Positions 33,901 to 44,568 are shown, counted from the stretch's first letter. The stretch: DNA of 64,000 bases from Buddleja alternifolia (GCA_019426215.1 CM033406.1:5099001-5163000); one strand, 5' to 3'. Made by a program: numbers and translations. The notes: generated by a model not told the origin, from the sequence alone.

Positions 33901-35466
33901 GATCTAGCACTATGTACAGAACAGCGTGAAGACGCTTTATTCTACATTCCGAGGATGCACTACCTAAGTCCAAGGCGCCTCATGGAAGCGATTGGCCCAC
34001 TCTGGGTCATCTCTGTTCAAAAACCTTCTTCTTCCGTGCAAATCATTGAAATGCAAGTGGAAAAAACTCCCACTTTGGAAGACGCTCCAATGCAAGGTGC
34101 TCCAAGCACTCCAGTTGAGGAAGAACCACTTGTCTCTCAAGTTGCGCAAATTGATGCTGCAACTCAATCTATGGATCAAGCGATCCAAGAAGTCGTTTAA
34201 GAGGAACCCGAGGAAACTCTTGTTCGGGATCCTTCTAGAGGAAAGGCCCCAATGTCCAAAGAACCATTGCCTCCTCAAGAGCACTCATCTTTCTCCAGCG
34301 ACAGTTCATCTGATTCGAAGAATGACCCAGAAGCTAAGGGCCTGTTTGTTTGTGATTTGAAATTACTTTTTCCATTTTCATTTTCATCTGAAAATAAAAA
34401 TACACACTTTAAACTATTTTTAACGGAAAATATTCTCATTTTCATTCTTGTTTTTACGTTCCCAATAAATTTTTAAATCCATCACTATTCATCCAATCAT
34501 TACTTTTCAATCACCAATTTCAACTATTTTTAAAAACACAACCAAACACACCTACTTTTCACAAAAATCAAAAACCTCATTATCCAATGCATTTTAGAAA
34601 ATGACGGTTCAAAATGAAATGAAAATACATCCAAACAGAGCCTAAAGACTTCAAGAAAGTGGTCAGAAATTCTCTTGTTGAAATTTGAGTTTCATGCTCT
34701 TGTCTTGAAGATCAATCTAAAGAAGTGCTCAATGGGGTGAACTCTACAAGAATTGTTGATATGCGAAATCAAGCTAATCAATGCGCAATCAAAATGCTTG
34801 ATAAATTGGCCCCACTGATCGCTGAACTCTCAGCGAATTTCAATCAGTCACTCACTGCTAACGCATCCGCAGACGCTGAACGTCATCTTTAATTGGATAC
34901 AACCTCTTCAGCCCTACCGACTCAGGTTGCCGCCCTTGTGGAAGAATTTAAGATCATGAATGAACACATGCCCACTATATGATCATCTCTTGCTGATGTC
35001 AAGAAAGGGGAAGATCAGCCAAAAGCCAAGGCCTCCGAGTAAAAAATAGATAACAAGAATTGGTGCACTATGTTTGAAGAGATCAAAGACCTTAAACAAA
35101 AGGTTACCAAAAAGCGCAAGCCAAGATATTACAGGCAAAGGCATAAGCTCCTTGACCTAGACATCGATTTCCTTAAAGACATGGGTTTTCACCTTATGCT
35201 GCACCTGTAAGAAGGCTGCTAAACTGGAAGCCTTGAAATGACAGGGTCCAAGATCTGTATCATGATCTAATTCGGACGCTTGGCATACAACCTAAAGATT
35301 GGGTTGAGAGGTTGCTAGAGCTCAACAAAAGTGCCAAGGAAAACAGAGAAGATTATATCAAGGAATATCATACAACAATGATAGACATCGATAGAGTTCT
35401 TCTTAAGCTTGCAAGAGAGATCTTCGATGAAGAAAAGCGCGAGGCATCTAAGCGCCAAAGAAGATA
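30946..35466 (+). pseudogene. Element B extra ORF behind pol, with three predicted introns
   Basis: A long coding-like region between pol and the 3' LTR, the position of the env-like ORF of Sireviruses. ATG at 30946; a TGA and a few frameshifts have accumulated. The N-terminal ~250 residues resemble the plant-transposon-type domain found in extra ORFs of several plant LTR elements (FLANCKYLFEIQNFPMREIL, YKMIIAILMKMKINWTMYVF). The middle is Lys- and Pro-rich (31830-31990), and the distal part is helical, ending EEKREASKRQRR before TAA at 35464-35466. Predicted introns are 32177-32256 (GTAAGT..CAG), 32434-32523 (GTAAGC..CAG) and 32995-33063 (GTAGGA..CAG); each is phase 1 and the frame is kept across each. 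No clear signal peptide or membrane anchor was seen, so an envelope role is unproven. A MITE interrupts it at 34338-34642. Confidence 0.75.
34338..34642. mobile_element. Tourist-like MITE (PIF/Harbinger type), 305 bp
   Basis: Terminal inverted repeats GGGCCTGTTTGTTTG (left) and GGCTCTGTTTGGATG (right, complementary strand). The 3-bp TSD TAA at 34335-34337 and 34643-34645 is typical of PIF/Harbinger MITEs. The interior is AT-rich and non-coding. It disrupts the extra ORF of element B; removing it with one TSD restores coding continuity. Confidence 0.88.
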
Positions 35467-35701
35467 AATGCTTAATATGTTTTAAATTTTTTGTATCTTC
35501 TTTCACTTTCTTTATTTTAGTGTAATCATTGTATGCCTTTCAAAGTCTTACATATGAATGATTGATTTGAACGCTGAAACATCTTGTTGAAGATAATCTA
35601 ACTATTAGCTAACTCAACTAACTTTCTAACACTAACGTATAACATCTTTTGACTTTTGTCTAACTCTTAAAATATAAAAGAGTTAAAGTTTTGACATCAT
35701 C
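35467..35701 (+). other. Element B 3' untranslated region
   Basis: No gene is seen. AT-rich stretch between the extra-ORF stop and the PPT. Its last part (GACATCATCAAAAT) resembles the start of the LTR. Confidence 0.6.
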
Positions 35702-35715
35702 AAAATGGGGGAAAT
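35702..35715 (+). promoter_or_regulatory. Polypurine tract of element B
   Basis: AAAATGGGGGAAAT directly precedes the LTR start TGTTTGG. It primes plus-strand DNA synthesis. A G5 tract preceded by ATCAAAA is the usual form in SIRE/Maximus-type copia elements. Confidence 0.88.
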
Positions 35716-37252
35716 TGTTTGGAAATTTCATGTTAGATGTTTTGATGATGACAAGATAGAATTTTTTGTTAGACCCTAAAAGAATGTAAGTATATGCTTT
35801 CATAGAAAATTTGTATAAGCGTTGAAAGTTTATTATTTTGTTAGGCTTGAATTTTTATATTTATAGATTTTAGACTAAGTATTGGAAACTCAATCGCTGA
35901 TAGTATTCTAGGTGAGTCTATCAAAGAGAAAGTTGAATATCAGTGTATGAAGTCAAGTGAAGATGAAGATTGTCTTAAGCGTCTGTCAAACGCTAAAGAC
36001 ATTTCAGGAACTCTGAATCAATGACTAAACAATCAAGTGATCAATCAATCAGATCCACCTAAAGTAAATTTTGAAGTCATGAAGAACTTAAATGCAATCA
36101 ATAACAGACATTTATTTCCAACGGGAAATATATTCAAATGCATTTAATGCCTGATAAGAGAATTAAATTTGATAAGGACTATTGACGTATGGACAAGCCA
36201 CCATTGACTAGATTGTCAGAGTTCAAAGACCGCCACATCCAATCGGCACAACAGAATTTCAGGGATTTCAGAATGGAAGTAGTTTCACTCGCTCGAGTAA
36301 AAGGCACGCGCCAACATATTTGTCCAACGAACTTTTCCCAAGAATTGCCTATAAATAGGACTATTTAGCAAACCCTAAGTACAAGAATACACAAACGGAA
36401 ATATCCATTCAAGCTAAAATTGCTCAACCCTTTGCTGAGTTTTAAAGTCCATAATTCTTCTAAGAAAAGCTTCAAAATCTCCATATCCAAATCATACAAG
36501 CTTTTCATGCATCCAAAAGACAGTCATCAATATCTCAAACATCTTTCTAGAAGAACCTTACATTATTATTGAGATATTCCAAGTTGTTTAAACTTCCAAA
36601 ATCAAACAAATCCTAGTAACAGAAACTCTCCAACCTCTATGTTCGCTTCCTCTCCACCAAGCACGGAAGTTCTGTGTGAAGAAGAAGTTGTGATTCAAGC
36701 ATTATTTCTAGGTGAAAGAAGCTTGTTGAAGAGATCTCAATGGAGTTGAAATCTGTGTAAGTTTGTGTGATCAAAGAGCTCAAGATCATCTTCGTGTTAT
36801 TCATTATTTGTAGAAGTCATCTGTGTGAAGACTTTGATAATCATTCAATAAATTTCCTCCAAGTGCAAAGGAGATGAAGGACGTAGTTGAGATTACATCA
36901 CTCAGTGAACCTTTCATATCTTATGCCATTTACTTTACTGTTTTATTCTTTTCATTATTCTTATATATCATTTGTTTAATACTTTAAAATCAGTAAGCGA
37001 CTAATTGGCAAATCGAACGCTAAGCAACCAAAATTATTTTCGCTGTGCTAACCCTGATTAAGCGATCTAACTTTTTCCCTACTTTGGTAATTGTTAAAAT
37101 CACTAAGTCTAAGTTATCTCTATCTTAGAGCTTAACCAAGCGTTCAACATGTTTTAAGGGGCAAGAAAATTTTTGAAGTTAAAAGAAAACTCCAGGGTCT
37201 ATTCAACCCCTCCGCCCTCTAGACCTTTTTCGTATGCCACTTGGGACCAACA
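35716..37252 (+). repeat. 3' LTR of element B (1537 bp)
   Basis: Starts TGTTTGGAAATTTCATG and ends GGGACCAACA, giving TG..CA termini. TATA box TATAAATAG at 36350-36358. It matches A's LTR, E and F throughout. The hairpin near the end (GGTCTATT..CTAGACC, 37196-37224) has lost its long G-run (here a C-rich CCCCTCCGCCC on this strand). Confidence 0.92.
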
Positions 37253-37944
37253 GAAAGTATGTATTGGATGGTAAATAACACATTGTTATAATGACAATCA
37301 CAACTCCAACAGAGTTTATTAATTAATTAGGTAAAGTCAAGATTTAAATCAAGAGATATTGGACTCGAAGGCATGCGGATTTCTTCTTCTCAAATTTTTG
37401 ATCTTGATAAATCTTGGTAGATTTATTAGATAAGGAAGATTAGTTACTTGGTATCCAAGTCTTCTCTTATTGTTTTATATGAAAGAGTTCTAGATTATGT
37501 ATATCTAGAATTATGGTAAGATAATCCTGGAGATTGTATCTTACCTTAATTCTATTTATACTAGACTTAGAAATCTACTAGAAAAATGTCCAACACATAG
37601 AAAACTACGAGGAATTCCGTTCCACCTTTTCTTCTTGTAGCCGTCCTCTAACCCCTAATATAAGGTGTGATTTTAGCTCATGTATTGAGCTTAATCACTT
37701 AAAAATATATTCCACCCCTTCACACATAAAGCCTTGATAATTAGGTCTAGATTTATTCTATTGGCTATTAATAGGATATCTAGTGATTTGAGGAGGTGTC
37801 TATATTTAGAGGTGCAGCGCTTGAGGCGTTTCACTGGGAGATACACGAGAGGCAATGAAATAATCGATTCGACTATAATCCGTATTTATGCCTAAATTTT
37901 GAATTTTGCTGTGTTAGTCACCTTGGGGATTACCTAACCCAACA
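37253..37944 (-). repeat. Copia LTR fragment L
   Basis: On the minus strand begins TGTTGGGTTAGGTAATCCCC at 37944 and runs to the edge of element B at 37253. The TG start and sequence type are those of a copia LTR. It interrupts the integrase of element K at 37944/37945. Its other end is expected left of this window, because B inserted into it; the 5-bp flank CGAGA (37945-37949) should recur there. Confidence 0.65.
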
Positions 37945-38801
37945 CGAGAGTTCTATTTTCCCTTTTGGCTAAGCCATTTTGTTGAGTAAAAGGTGCAGAT
38001 TTTTAATGAATAATTCCATGTTCTTCACAACAAGAATCAATTTCTTTTGAAAAATATTCACATCCTCTATCAATATGTAATATTTTGATTTTCTTATTCT
38101 TGTGATTTTATACGATAGAATTATATTCTGTGAATTTAACAAACACTTCATCTTTAGTTCTTAACAAATACACATGTGTATAACAAGAGTAATCATCTAT
38201 AAAAGTGATAAAATACCATTTTCCTCCTCTTGTTAACATACCATTTAATTCACATATATCAAAATGTACAAGTTCTAATAATTGTGTATTTCTTTCGGCC
38301 CCAGTAAATGATTTCTTCGTCATTTTTGCTTGCACACAAATTTCACAATTTATACTATCAACATGCTTGTAAAATAAATATCCATGTTTAGACATACATT
38401 TCAATGACTTGTAATTTATATGTCCTAATCTACAATGCCATAGAGAAGATGAAGACTCAAGCATATAACTAGAAACATGATTTATTTCATTAATACTTAG
38501 TTGGAACATGCCATTACAAGCATAACCTCTGCCAATTAATGAACCAGCCTTAGAAACTATAATCTTATCAGATTCTAAAACAATCTTAATGCTCCTCTTA
38601 CATAGAAGGCTCGCAGATAGAAGATTCTTCCTAATTTCAAGAACATGAAACGCATTCACAAGAGTTGACTTCTGTCCCGAAGTGAAATTCAACTCAACAG
38701 ATCCCTTTCTAATGACTTTGGCTACATTTGAATTTCCCATACGGATCTCTTCTTGCTCTTTTAAATTAGAGTAGGTCTTGAAATTATCTTTATTATTGCA
38801 T
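37945..38801 (-). pseudogene. Element K (Ty1/copia) gag-pre-integrase and integrase start
   Basis: Open stretch of 239 codons (38827-38108), of which the first eight residues belong to the TIR of J. It includes IHVCNNKDNFKTY (region after the protease), LWHCRLGHINYKSL (H-x3-H), CEICVQAKM (C-x2-C) and the first catalytic Asp in LVHFDICELNG, then KWYFITFIDDYSCYTHVYLL. Further downstream to 37945 the second Asp region and QQNGLAKREN remain with stops, until LTR L cuts in. Copia, of a Tork-like type by the LDSGATIHVCN junction. Confidence 0.9.
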
Positions 38802-38960
38802 ACATGAATAGGGTTATTTGCATCCACCTCCCATAAGGTATTGTACTTTGGTAAGGACCTCCCCTCATGTATTAAAATTTGACACCCACTACCCTATATA
38901 TAAAAAAATATGTACTACCATTTTTACCCTTAATTTTGTTTTTTCTCTCTCTCTCTATTC

Positions 38961-39099
38961 TTTTTTTTTTTTGGTGTAAGTAAGATACTTTATACCAACA
39001 AAAACTTATTTACAACAGAGTCTAGAACACATATCCACATATGATTGTGCCTATGATTAGTTAAATCTAAAATCTAGTCAAAGACTAAACAAGAGCTTG
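38961..39099 (-). mobile_element. Short 5'-truncated LINE or SINE tail in the J left inverted repeat
   Basis: A 12-T run at 38961-38972 starts a ~140-bp insert (poly-A on the minus strand) bounded by near-identical CT-rich duplications, TCTCTCTCTCTCTATTC at 38944-38960 and the same with an extra TA at 39100-39118. The end before the A-run (CTTACTTACACC on the minus strand) resembles the 3' end of the larger LINE nearby (ATTACTTTACCC). The insert is absent from the right inverted repeat. Confidence 0.6.
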
Positions 39100-39950
39100 T
39101 CTCTCTCTCTCTATATTCTATATCACTTTACTTCCTTCCTTTTTTTATTAAATAGAAAAAAAAATAAAAATTCCATTCATGAATTTTTTTCACTAAAACT
39201 AATTTTAATGAGTAGTAATTTTTATTTAAAAATAGGTTTTAAAATAGATATAACAATTCAAAAAATATACTAAAGTTATTTCAAATAAACTTAAATATGT
39301 AGTTTTCAATTTTCTTTACGTGGTTCTTGAATCATATTTTCATATTTCAAGCAATTTTTTCATAAATTGATTGTACTTTATTTATTTTTTCATAAACAAT
39401 AAAAAAATTATATCTTTATTTACATTATTGCCTATTGTAGTAAACAAAAATTTGAATACTGATACTTTAAATTTCAAACTCACATATGTATTCTCGTCTT
39501 CTTCTCTTGTTATTCTTCTTTTTTGTTCTAATTAGAGAGATAATAAATAAGACACTTATAAATATAAAAAAAAAATATCTATTCACAAGGTAATAAACTA
39601 TTATGATTTGAAGTATTTAATATAATAGTACAAATGAATAATGAGATGCCTAAATTATCAACAATATGCAGGACCTTTATCGGTTTTTCGATTTTTGTGT
39701 ATTGCAATAATTAATAGTATAAATCTATACAGATATAAACTTTTTTTTTGGGTAAAGTAATTATTGTATTAATAAACCTAACAAGTCACAATGTTTCATA
39801 CACAGGCTTCAAGGGAGACTCTTTCCAGTCTAGCCTTGAAGTCAATATATCAACTTACACAAAAACATTACTATTGCTCATCTTTAAGTATAGTAGCTTA
39901 TAAATTCCTATCTCTAGCCAATTTACAATTCCTACTCCAGTCCATAATCT

Positions 39951-40653
39951 TCAAACGCAGCTCCCCTTGTAGTTGTGTATAAATTGTTTCACTTGAATGT
40001 TCCTTTTGCTAAAAAATCCTTTTGTAATTTCTCCCCAAATTCTATTAATGACTCTTGCATATCCAGCAATATTAAACCTCTGTCTATACTTCCATCCCTT
40101 AAACGCATAATTGAGCCAATGAGTCCATCTTTGAAATTGAAAATACCAAGTATCAACCTTTAACCATTTCATGATTAACCTCAATAATGTCCTACTCCAA
40201 ATACATTCAAAGAACAGATGCATAATGCTATCAGTTCCTATCCCACACAAAACATAAATCGTATCCATTCCTTGCACAAAACAACTCATCCTATCCTTGG
40301 TCATTAAACGCATGCCAGGGTATAGTGCAAGGGTTCCATGCTAATCTTGCAAATGAAAAGATCTCCTGCTCCCCTCTAATTCAATTATAACAGAGTTTTA
40401 TAGAGTATTTACCTGAAGCTACACTGAATCCCTTGTGTTGCACAAATCCAACTTCTATCTTTCTTTTTACATGATTAATCTTCTTCCAAGCCCAGCTACT
40501 ATCTAGGGGTGGTTGATAAGTCCAGAAGTCCTGCCCTTTTAGATAGATGCTTCCAATCCACTTGACCCATAGAGAATCCTTCTTACTAGCAATAGCGCAT
40601 ACATGCCTTCCAATTGCAGCTATATTCCAAGCTCTACAACACTGCATATTCAA
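39951..40653 (-). pseudogene. LINE ORF2 C-terminal zf-RVT region
   Basis: Open pieces 40653-40381 and 40313-39951. WNIAAIGRHVCAIASKKDSLWVKWI and YVLCGIGTDSIMHLFFECIW (Cys-x2-Cys to His-x5-Cys-like, first Cys degraded) match the zinc-binding RT-associated region that follows plant L1 RTs. Stops separate the pieces. Its role in the family is probably nucleic-acid binding during target-primed reverse transcription. Confidence 0.85.
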
Positions 40654-40758
40654 GCCCCCATACTTCTTCTCCCTGCAAATCTGATCCCAGCTAATAGTAA
40701 TTATTCTCTTCCTTGTTTCATTTCTGCCCCAAAGGAAATCCTTGCACTTTTGCTCTAT

Positions 40759-41940
40759 TTACTTCATGATTGATTGAGGAAGAATGAATACTTGAGCCCA
40801 GTAGATATGAAGTGTCATCAACACTATATTTTTCAGTTGAACCCTTCCTGCATATGACACGTTTCTAGATGCCCACCCTGTAAGTTTTCTTGTTATTCTT
40901 TCCACTAGCACAAAACAATCCACCTTACTCCATTTTGTAAGGAATAGTGGAATCCTAAGGTATTTCATGGGAAACTCCCCTGCATTAAATCCAGTGATCT
41001 CCAGTAAGTTGTTCCTGGTGCCTTTTGACACCCCCCTTATGAACATACAAGATTTTCCCTGATTTTCCCTTAATCCAGATGTTTCAGAGAATGTACGAAA
41101 AACATCCCTTAAAGCACTGACTGACTGAGTATTTGCTTTGCAGAAAATCATAACATCGTCTACAAAACATATATTTGTAAGATTCAAACATTTACAACCA
41201 GGATGGTACCTGAACTTGGGATGTTGAGCAGCTAAATGTAGTGATCTGGTTAGATATTCCATGATCAACACAAACAGCAAAGGGGACATAGGATCCACCT
41301 GCCTCAAACCTTTCTGCCCTCTAAAGAAACCATGTGTCTCAACATTAAGGACAATAGAATAGGAAGTGTTTTTAACACACTCCCAAGCCAAGTCCCTAAA
41401 CCTTTGTGGAAACCTAAACCCATCAAGACACTCCTTCAGAAACATCCATTCCACACTATCATAAGCCTTCTTGACGTCAATCTTCATTAGACATCTTGGA
41501 GATACATTCTTTCTATTGTATAGCCTAATGAGTTCTTGAGTGATCAAAATATTATCCACTATAGTTCTTCCTTTTGTAAAAGCTCCTTGATTCTCATTCA
41601 CCAAATACGGTAATACTTGAGCCAATCTTTGAGTGATCAACTTGGAAATGCATTTGTAAATACTATTACAATAAGCTATGGGTCTGAAATCACTTGCTTG
41701 TGTGGGATTCTCTATTTTAGGAATAAGACTCTGCAAAGTGCAATTCACCTATTTTAGAAGTCTACCATGTTTGAAAAAATCCAGCACTGCCTCAGTTACC
41801 TCCTGCCCCACTATGTTCCAGGCTTTTTTGAAAAATCCACTGCCATAACCATCAGGCTCGGGACTCTTAGTACTACAAATGCTAAACATGGCATGTTTCA
41901 CCTCTTCACCTGTAAAGGGTTTGATTAACTGCAGCTGCAT
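40759..41940 (-). CDS. LINE reverse transcriptase
   Basis: Open pieces 41940-41749 (63 codons) and 41748-40759 (329 codons) separated by one stop. RT blocks in order: SPEPDGYGSGFFKKAW, DFRPIAYCNSIYKCISKLI, NQGAFTKGRTIVDNIL, CLMKIDVKKAYDSVEW (first catalytic Asp), GLRQVDPMSPLLFVLIMEYL, and CFVDDVMIFCKA carrying the FVDD catalytic box. It then continues to LTGWASRNVSYAGRVQL. Family assignment to plant L1 is secure. One stop plus lack of endonuclease means it is not active. Confidence 0.95.
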
Positions 41941-42591
41941 GTCTAATGTTTATAAACTTTTTGTTGTTTATAAAATAAAGTACTACTAATGTATTAAAAA
42001 CATACTCGAAACGTTGAAAGCTATAATTACAAAACACAAAGGAAATTGACAAACCAAATATTTAAGTTTACTTAAAATAGTTTTAATATATGACAAATTA
42101 CTAACAACTCATTAAAATAATTTTTTACATACCAAAATACCATGATACTATTTAGTCCCAAAAGTTGTTAATTTTAACTTTTAACTTTTTCTGAATGAGA
42201 AGATTGTAAATGGGTATTTCAGATGAAAAAAATTACTATTATGGATGTTTTGATATAAAAATCTATTTTAGGAAGATTTCAGTTTTTTTTCTTGAATATA
42301 TTAATTGTTATAACTATTTCTAATTTAAAATAATCACTCATTAGAATTATTTTTAATTAAGAATTTTAATGAACCTAATTTTTTTTCTTTTTTCTATTTA
42401 ACAAGACAAAGAGAGGAATGAAAGTGAAGATAGGAAATAGGAAAAAGAATATGAACTAAGGGTTAAAAAAGTAGTTTATATAATTTTTTACACATAGGAC
42501 TAGTTGATGTCAAATTTGAATACACGGTGGTGGGTCCTTATCAAAGCACAATACCTAAAGGGAGGTGGATGCAAATAACTCACATGAATAG

Positions 42592-43395
42592 TTGCACCAG
42601 AGTCAAGGAACCATTCATTTCTCTTCGATGTGGCAACCATATTAATTTGCTAATCATGCCTATTTGCATGTCAGACAACATTGCTACTGATTCCTTTGCC
42701 TCAACTAGACCATATTTGCCTTCTCGGCATTCTCAGACCTGTGCTTAACTTTGACCCCAACATTTTTGTATCAGGATTCACAAATATAGTGCCCTTTCTT
42801 TCCACAATGATGACATGGCCTATTTTTCTTTAGCCTCTTCAACTTGTTATAGAGTTTTGCTCTATCTGGAGCATTAAAATTATTTTGAGTCTTGCCTTTG
42901 TTCACATTATCATTACCAATCATATTCATATCAGAATTGGTAATGGAAGCAATATCACGTGAACGACTCTCAATCTCAATCTGTAGATGAGTTTTGAACT
43001 TTTCAATTGTGAAACTTTTTGTGCTGTGCAAAATTTTCTTTCTATATTTATTCCAAGATGGGGGAAGTTTCGACAAAATAGCCCCCACTTGAAGATCATC
43101 AGGGACATTAACATCAAGTTCACTCCTCAGTGGAACTAGGATTTGGAGATCGTGCACTTGAATCATTAATGGCTTTTTGTCATTGATCTTTTCGTACCTA
43201 TCTTTTCGTTCTCCTATCATTAATAGCCAAGAATTTATCCGCACCTATCTTTTCGTTCTCATATTGTGTTTCCAAAGCTATCCAGATTTCTTTTGGAGAC
43301 TTTATGCACTTGTATAGTCTATATAAACAAGCCATAAGATAATTCATAATGTGTCCTCGACAAATTAGTTCATCTTTAGCCCGTTTTTGCCTTTG
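42592..43395 (-). pseudogene. Element K gag with zinc knuckle and protease motif
   Basis: Minus strand. At 43380-43250 the sequence encodes a RGHIMNYLMACLYRLYK block and a KEIWIALETQYENEK block (gag UBN2 core). A small internal repeat, CCTATCTTTTCGTTCTC at 43197-43213 and 43243-43259, breaks the frame. The open stretch 43244-42771 has DLQVGAILSKLPPSWNKYRK and CHHCGKKGHYIC (C-x2-C-x4-H-x4-C). The protease motif WFLDSGATIHV lies at about 42615-42583, immediately before element J. Confidence 0.88.
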
Positions 43396-43399
43396 CGCC

Positions 43400-43590
43400 T
43401 TTAGAATGCATTATGAATATCAACCAACATTTAACAATTAGTAACAACTCTACAATAAATTAACCACTACTAAGAAAGTAGAGAAAGATTCATAAGTTGG
43501 TGCGAGTAGAACCGAAAACCTCTTACATTTTGGGAACTCAATTTCGCCAATAGAGCTAGCTCCAATGGCACACGAATATTGACATTCCTT
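43400..43590 (-). repeat. Possible tRNA-derived SINE
   Basis: On the minus strand the region begins near 43573 with GTGCCATTGGAGCTAGCTC and has a box-A-like TAGCTCTATTGGC and, about 35 bases on, a box-B-like GGTTCTACTCGC, the layout of tRNA-derived plant SINEs. Possible imperfect flanking repeats are TGAATATCAACC (43409) and CGAATATTGACA (43574). It is weakly supported; it could also be a decayed tRNA-like stretch. Confidence 0.35.
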
Positions 43591-44566
43591 TTTTTTTCCC
43601 CAAAATTATTATAAAGGGAGTAGTAAGTTTTCAAATTAATAAAGATACAATAATTCTTAACTAATTGGGGAGAAGGAATTTTTAAACTTTATAAATTACT
43701 AAAATAAAAAATTCATTGCAAAGTCCTATTTGTATTTTCCATTCCGTATTTTTACTTATTCTCCACTCACTAATCTTTCGTTCATCACTAATTGAAGTTT
43801 ATCTTTCTTATCATTTATAAATTAAATCAGTCCATCACATGGAATATAAAATAGAATGGTAGTTGGAAAAAAAGTGTGCCACGTCTAAATTTTTTGATAT
43901 AATTGAAAACAACAATACAAAGTGATTAGGTCGAAAATATTTTTTATAATTGGGCGTAGGAGAATTGGGTCTCGAGGACCTACGGTGAAATTGGGCAAAA
44001 CTAATGACAAAATGAACAAAGAAAGACGAGAACATGAGCTAGATTACACGAGAAGATGAACAAAATGAACAAAACTTATAGAGTACACGAGACGCGAGGT
44101 AGATTACCAAGTTCGAGGGTGAGATCATGAGCTACCTAAAGGGAATGCTAGAGGAAAAGGTCAAGGATATCAGGACAAGCGGCCTCATAGTTGAGATGAC
44201 AAGAAGATTGGAGTAAATCAAATATTTGGTAAACCAACATCACTAAAATCAAGGGATTGATCCCAATTCCCCTCAACAACCAAAAGAGACCACTTGATTA
44301 AGGAAAGAAGGGAGGTGGACGGCCACCCCTAGTATAATAAGCTAGAATTTTTATTTTTGTATCATTATCATTCACTTCTACAAAAAAAATTGTGAAAACA
44401 TATTATACTCTTCTCTCCAAAATTAATAAAAATAACTCTTTATTGTTCTTCCTCTCTACATTCTTAATATCTCCAAATAACTAAAAATATTTTGATTTTA
44501 GGATTCCAAGGAAGAAATCATCTTTTCGTTTATTCAATTTCTTGGTGTGAAAATAGAACAACGTCA
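43591..44566 (+). repeat. Probable 5' LTR region of element G (left edge not found)
   Basis: No gene is seen. The right edge is placed by the PBS-like sequence that follows at 44569. AGTATAATAAG at 44330-44340 could be the TATA region. The matching 3' LTR was not found, so the left border cannot be fixed. Confidence 0.45.
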
Positions 44567-44568
44567 AG

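Larger units (their letters stand above)
7626..37252 (+). mobile_element. Element B: Sirevirus-like Ty1/copia with extra 3' ORF, interrupted by element C
   Basis: Two visible blocks of one plus-strand element: 7626-9904 (pol) and 30616-37252 (extra ORF, PPT, 3' LTR). They join across element C, whose 5-bp TSD AGTGT occurs at 9900-9904 and 30616-30620; removing C restores a sequence matching the uninterrupted element A at its positions 20-1. The 5' half (LTR, gag, integrase) should lie left of this window beyond A. The right end at 37252 (ACCAACA) abuts LTR fragment L. Pol is riddled with stops, so B is an old copy. Confidence 0.85.
39741..41950 (-). mobile_element. 5'-truncated L1-type LINE
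   Basis: Minus-strand non-LTR retrotransposon with a T-run at 39741-39749 (its poly-A tail). The duplication TATAAAC at 39734-39740 and 41951-41957 (extendable with the following T's) is consistent with a target-site duplication. The endonuclease domain is missing, as is common for 5'-truncated LINE copies. It lies between the inverted repeats of element J. Confidence 0.88.
38812..42581. mobile_element. Element J: MULE-like DNA transposon with long inverted repeats, carrying an L1 LINE
   Basis: Flanked by the 10-bp direct repeat ACATGAATAG at 38802-38811 and 42582-42591. Element K's coding frame (DSGATIHV on the right, IHVCNNK on the left) resumes exactly across it. The ends are inverted repeats: GGTTATTTGCATCCACCTCCC on the left versus GAGTTATTTGCATCCACCTCCC on the complementary strand at the right. 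Similarity continues for several hundred bases (AAGGTATTGT, AAATTTGACA, ACCCTTA, TTAAATAGAAAAAA, ATAACAATT blocks in order). A 9-11 bp TSD with long TIRs is typical of Mutator-like elements. No MULE transposase was seen, so it is non-autonomous. Confidence 0.85.
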
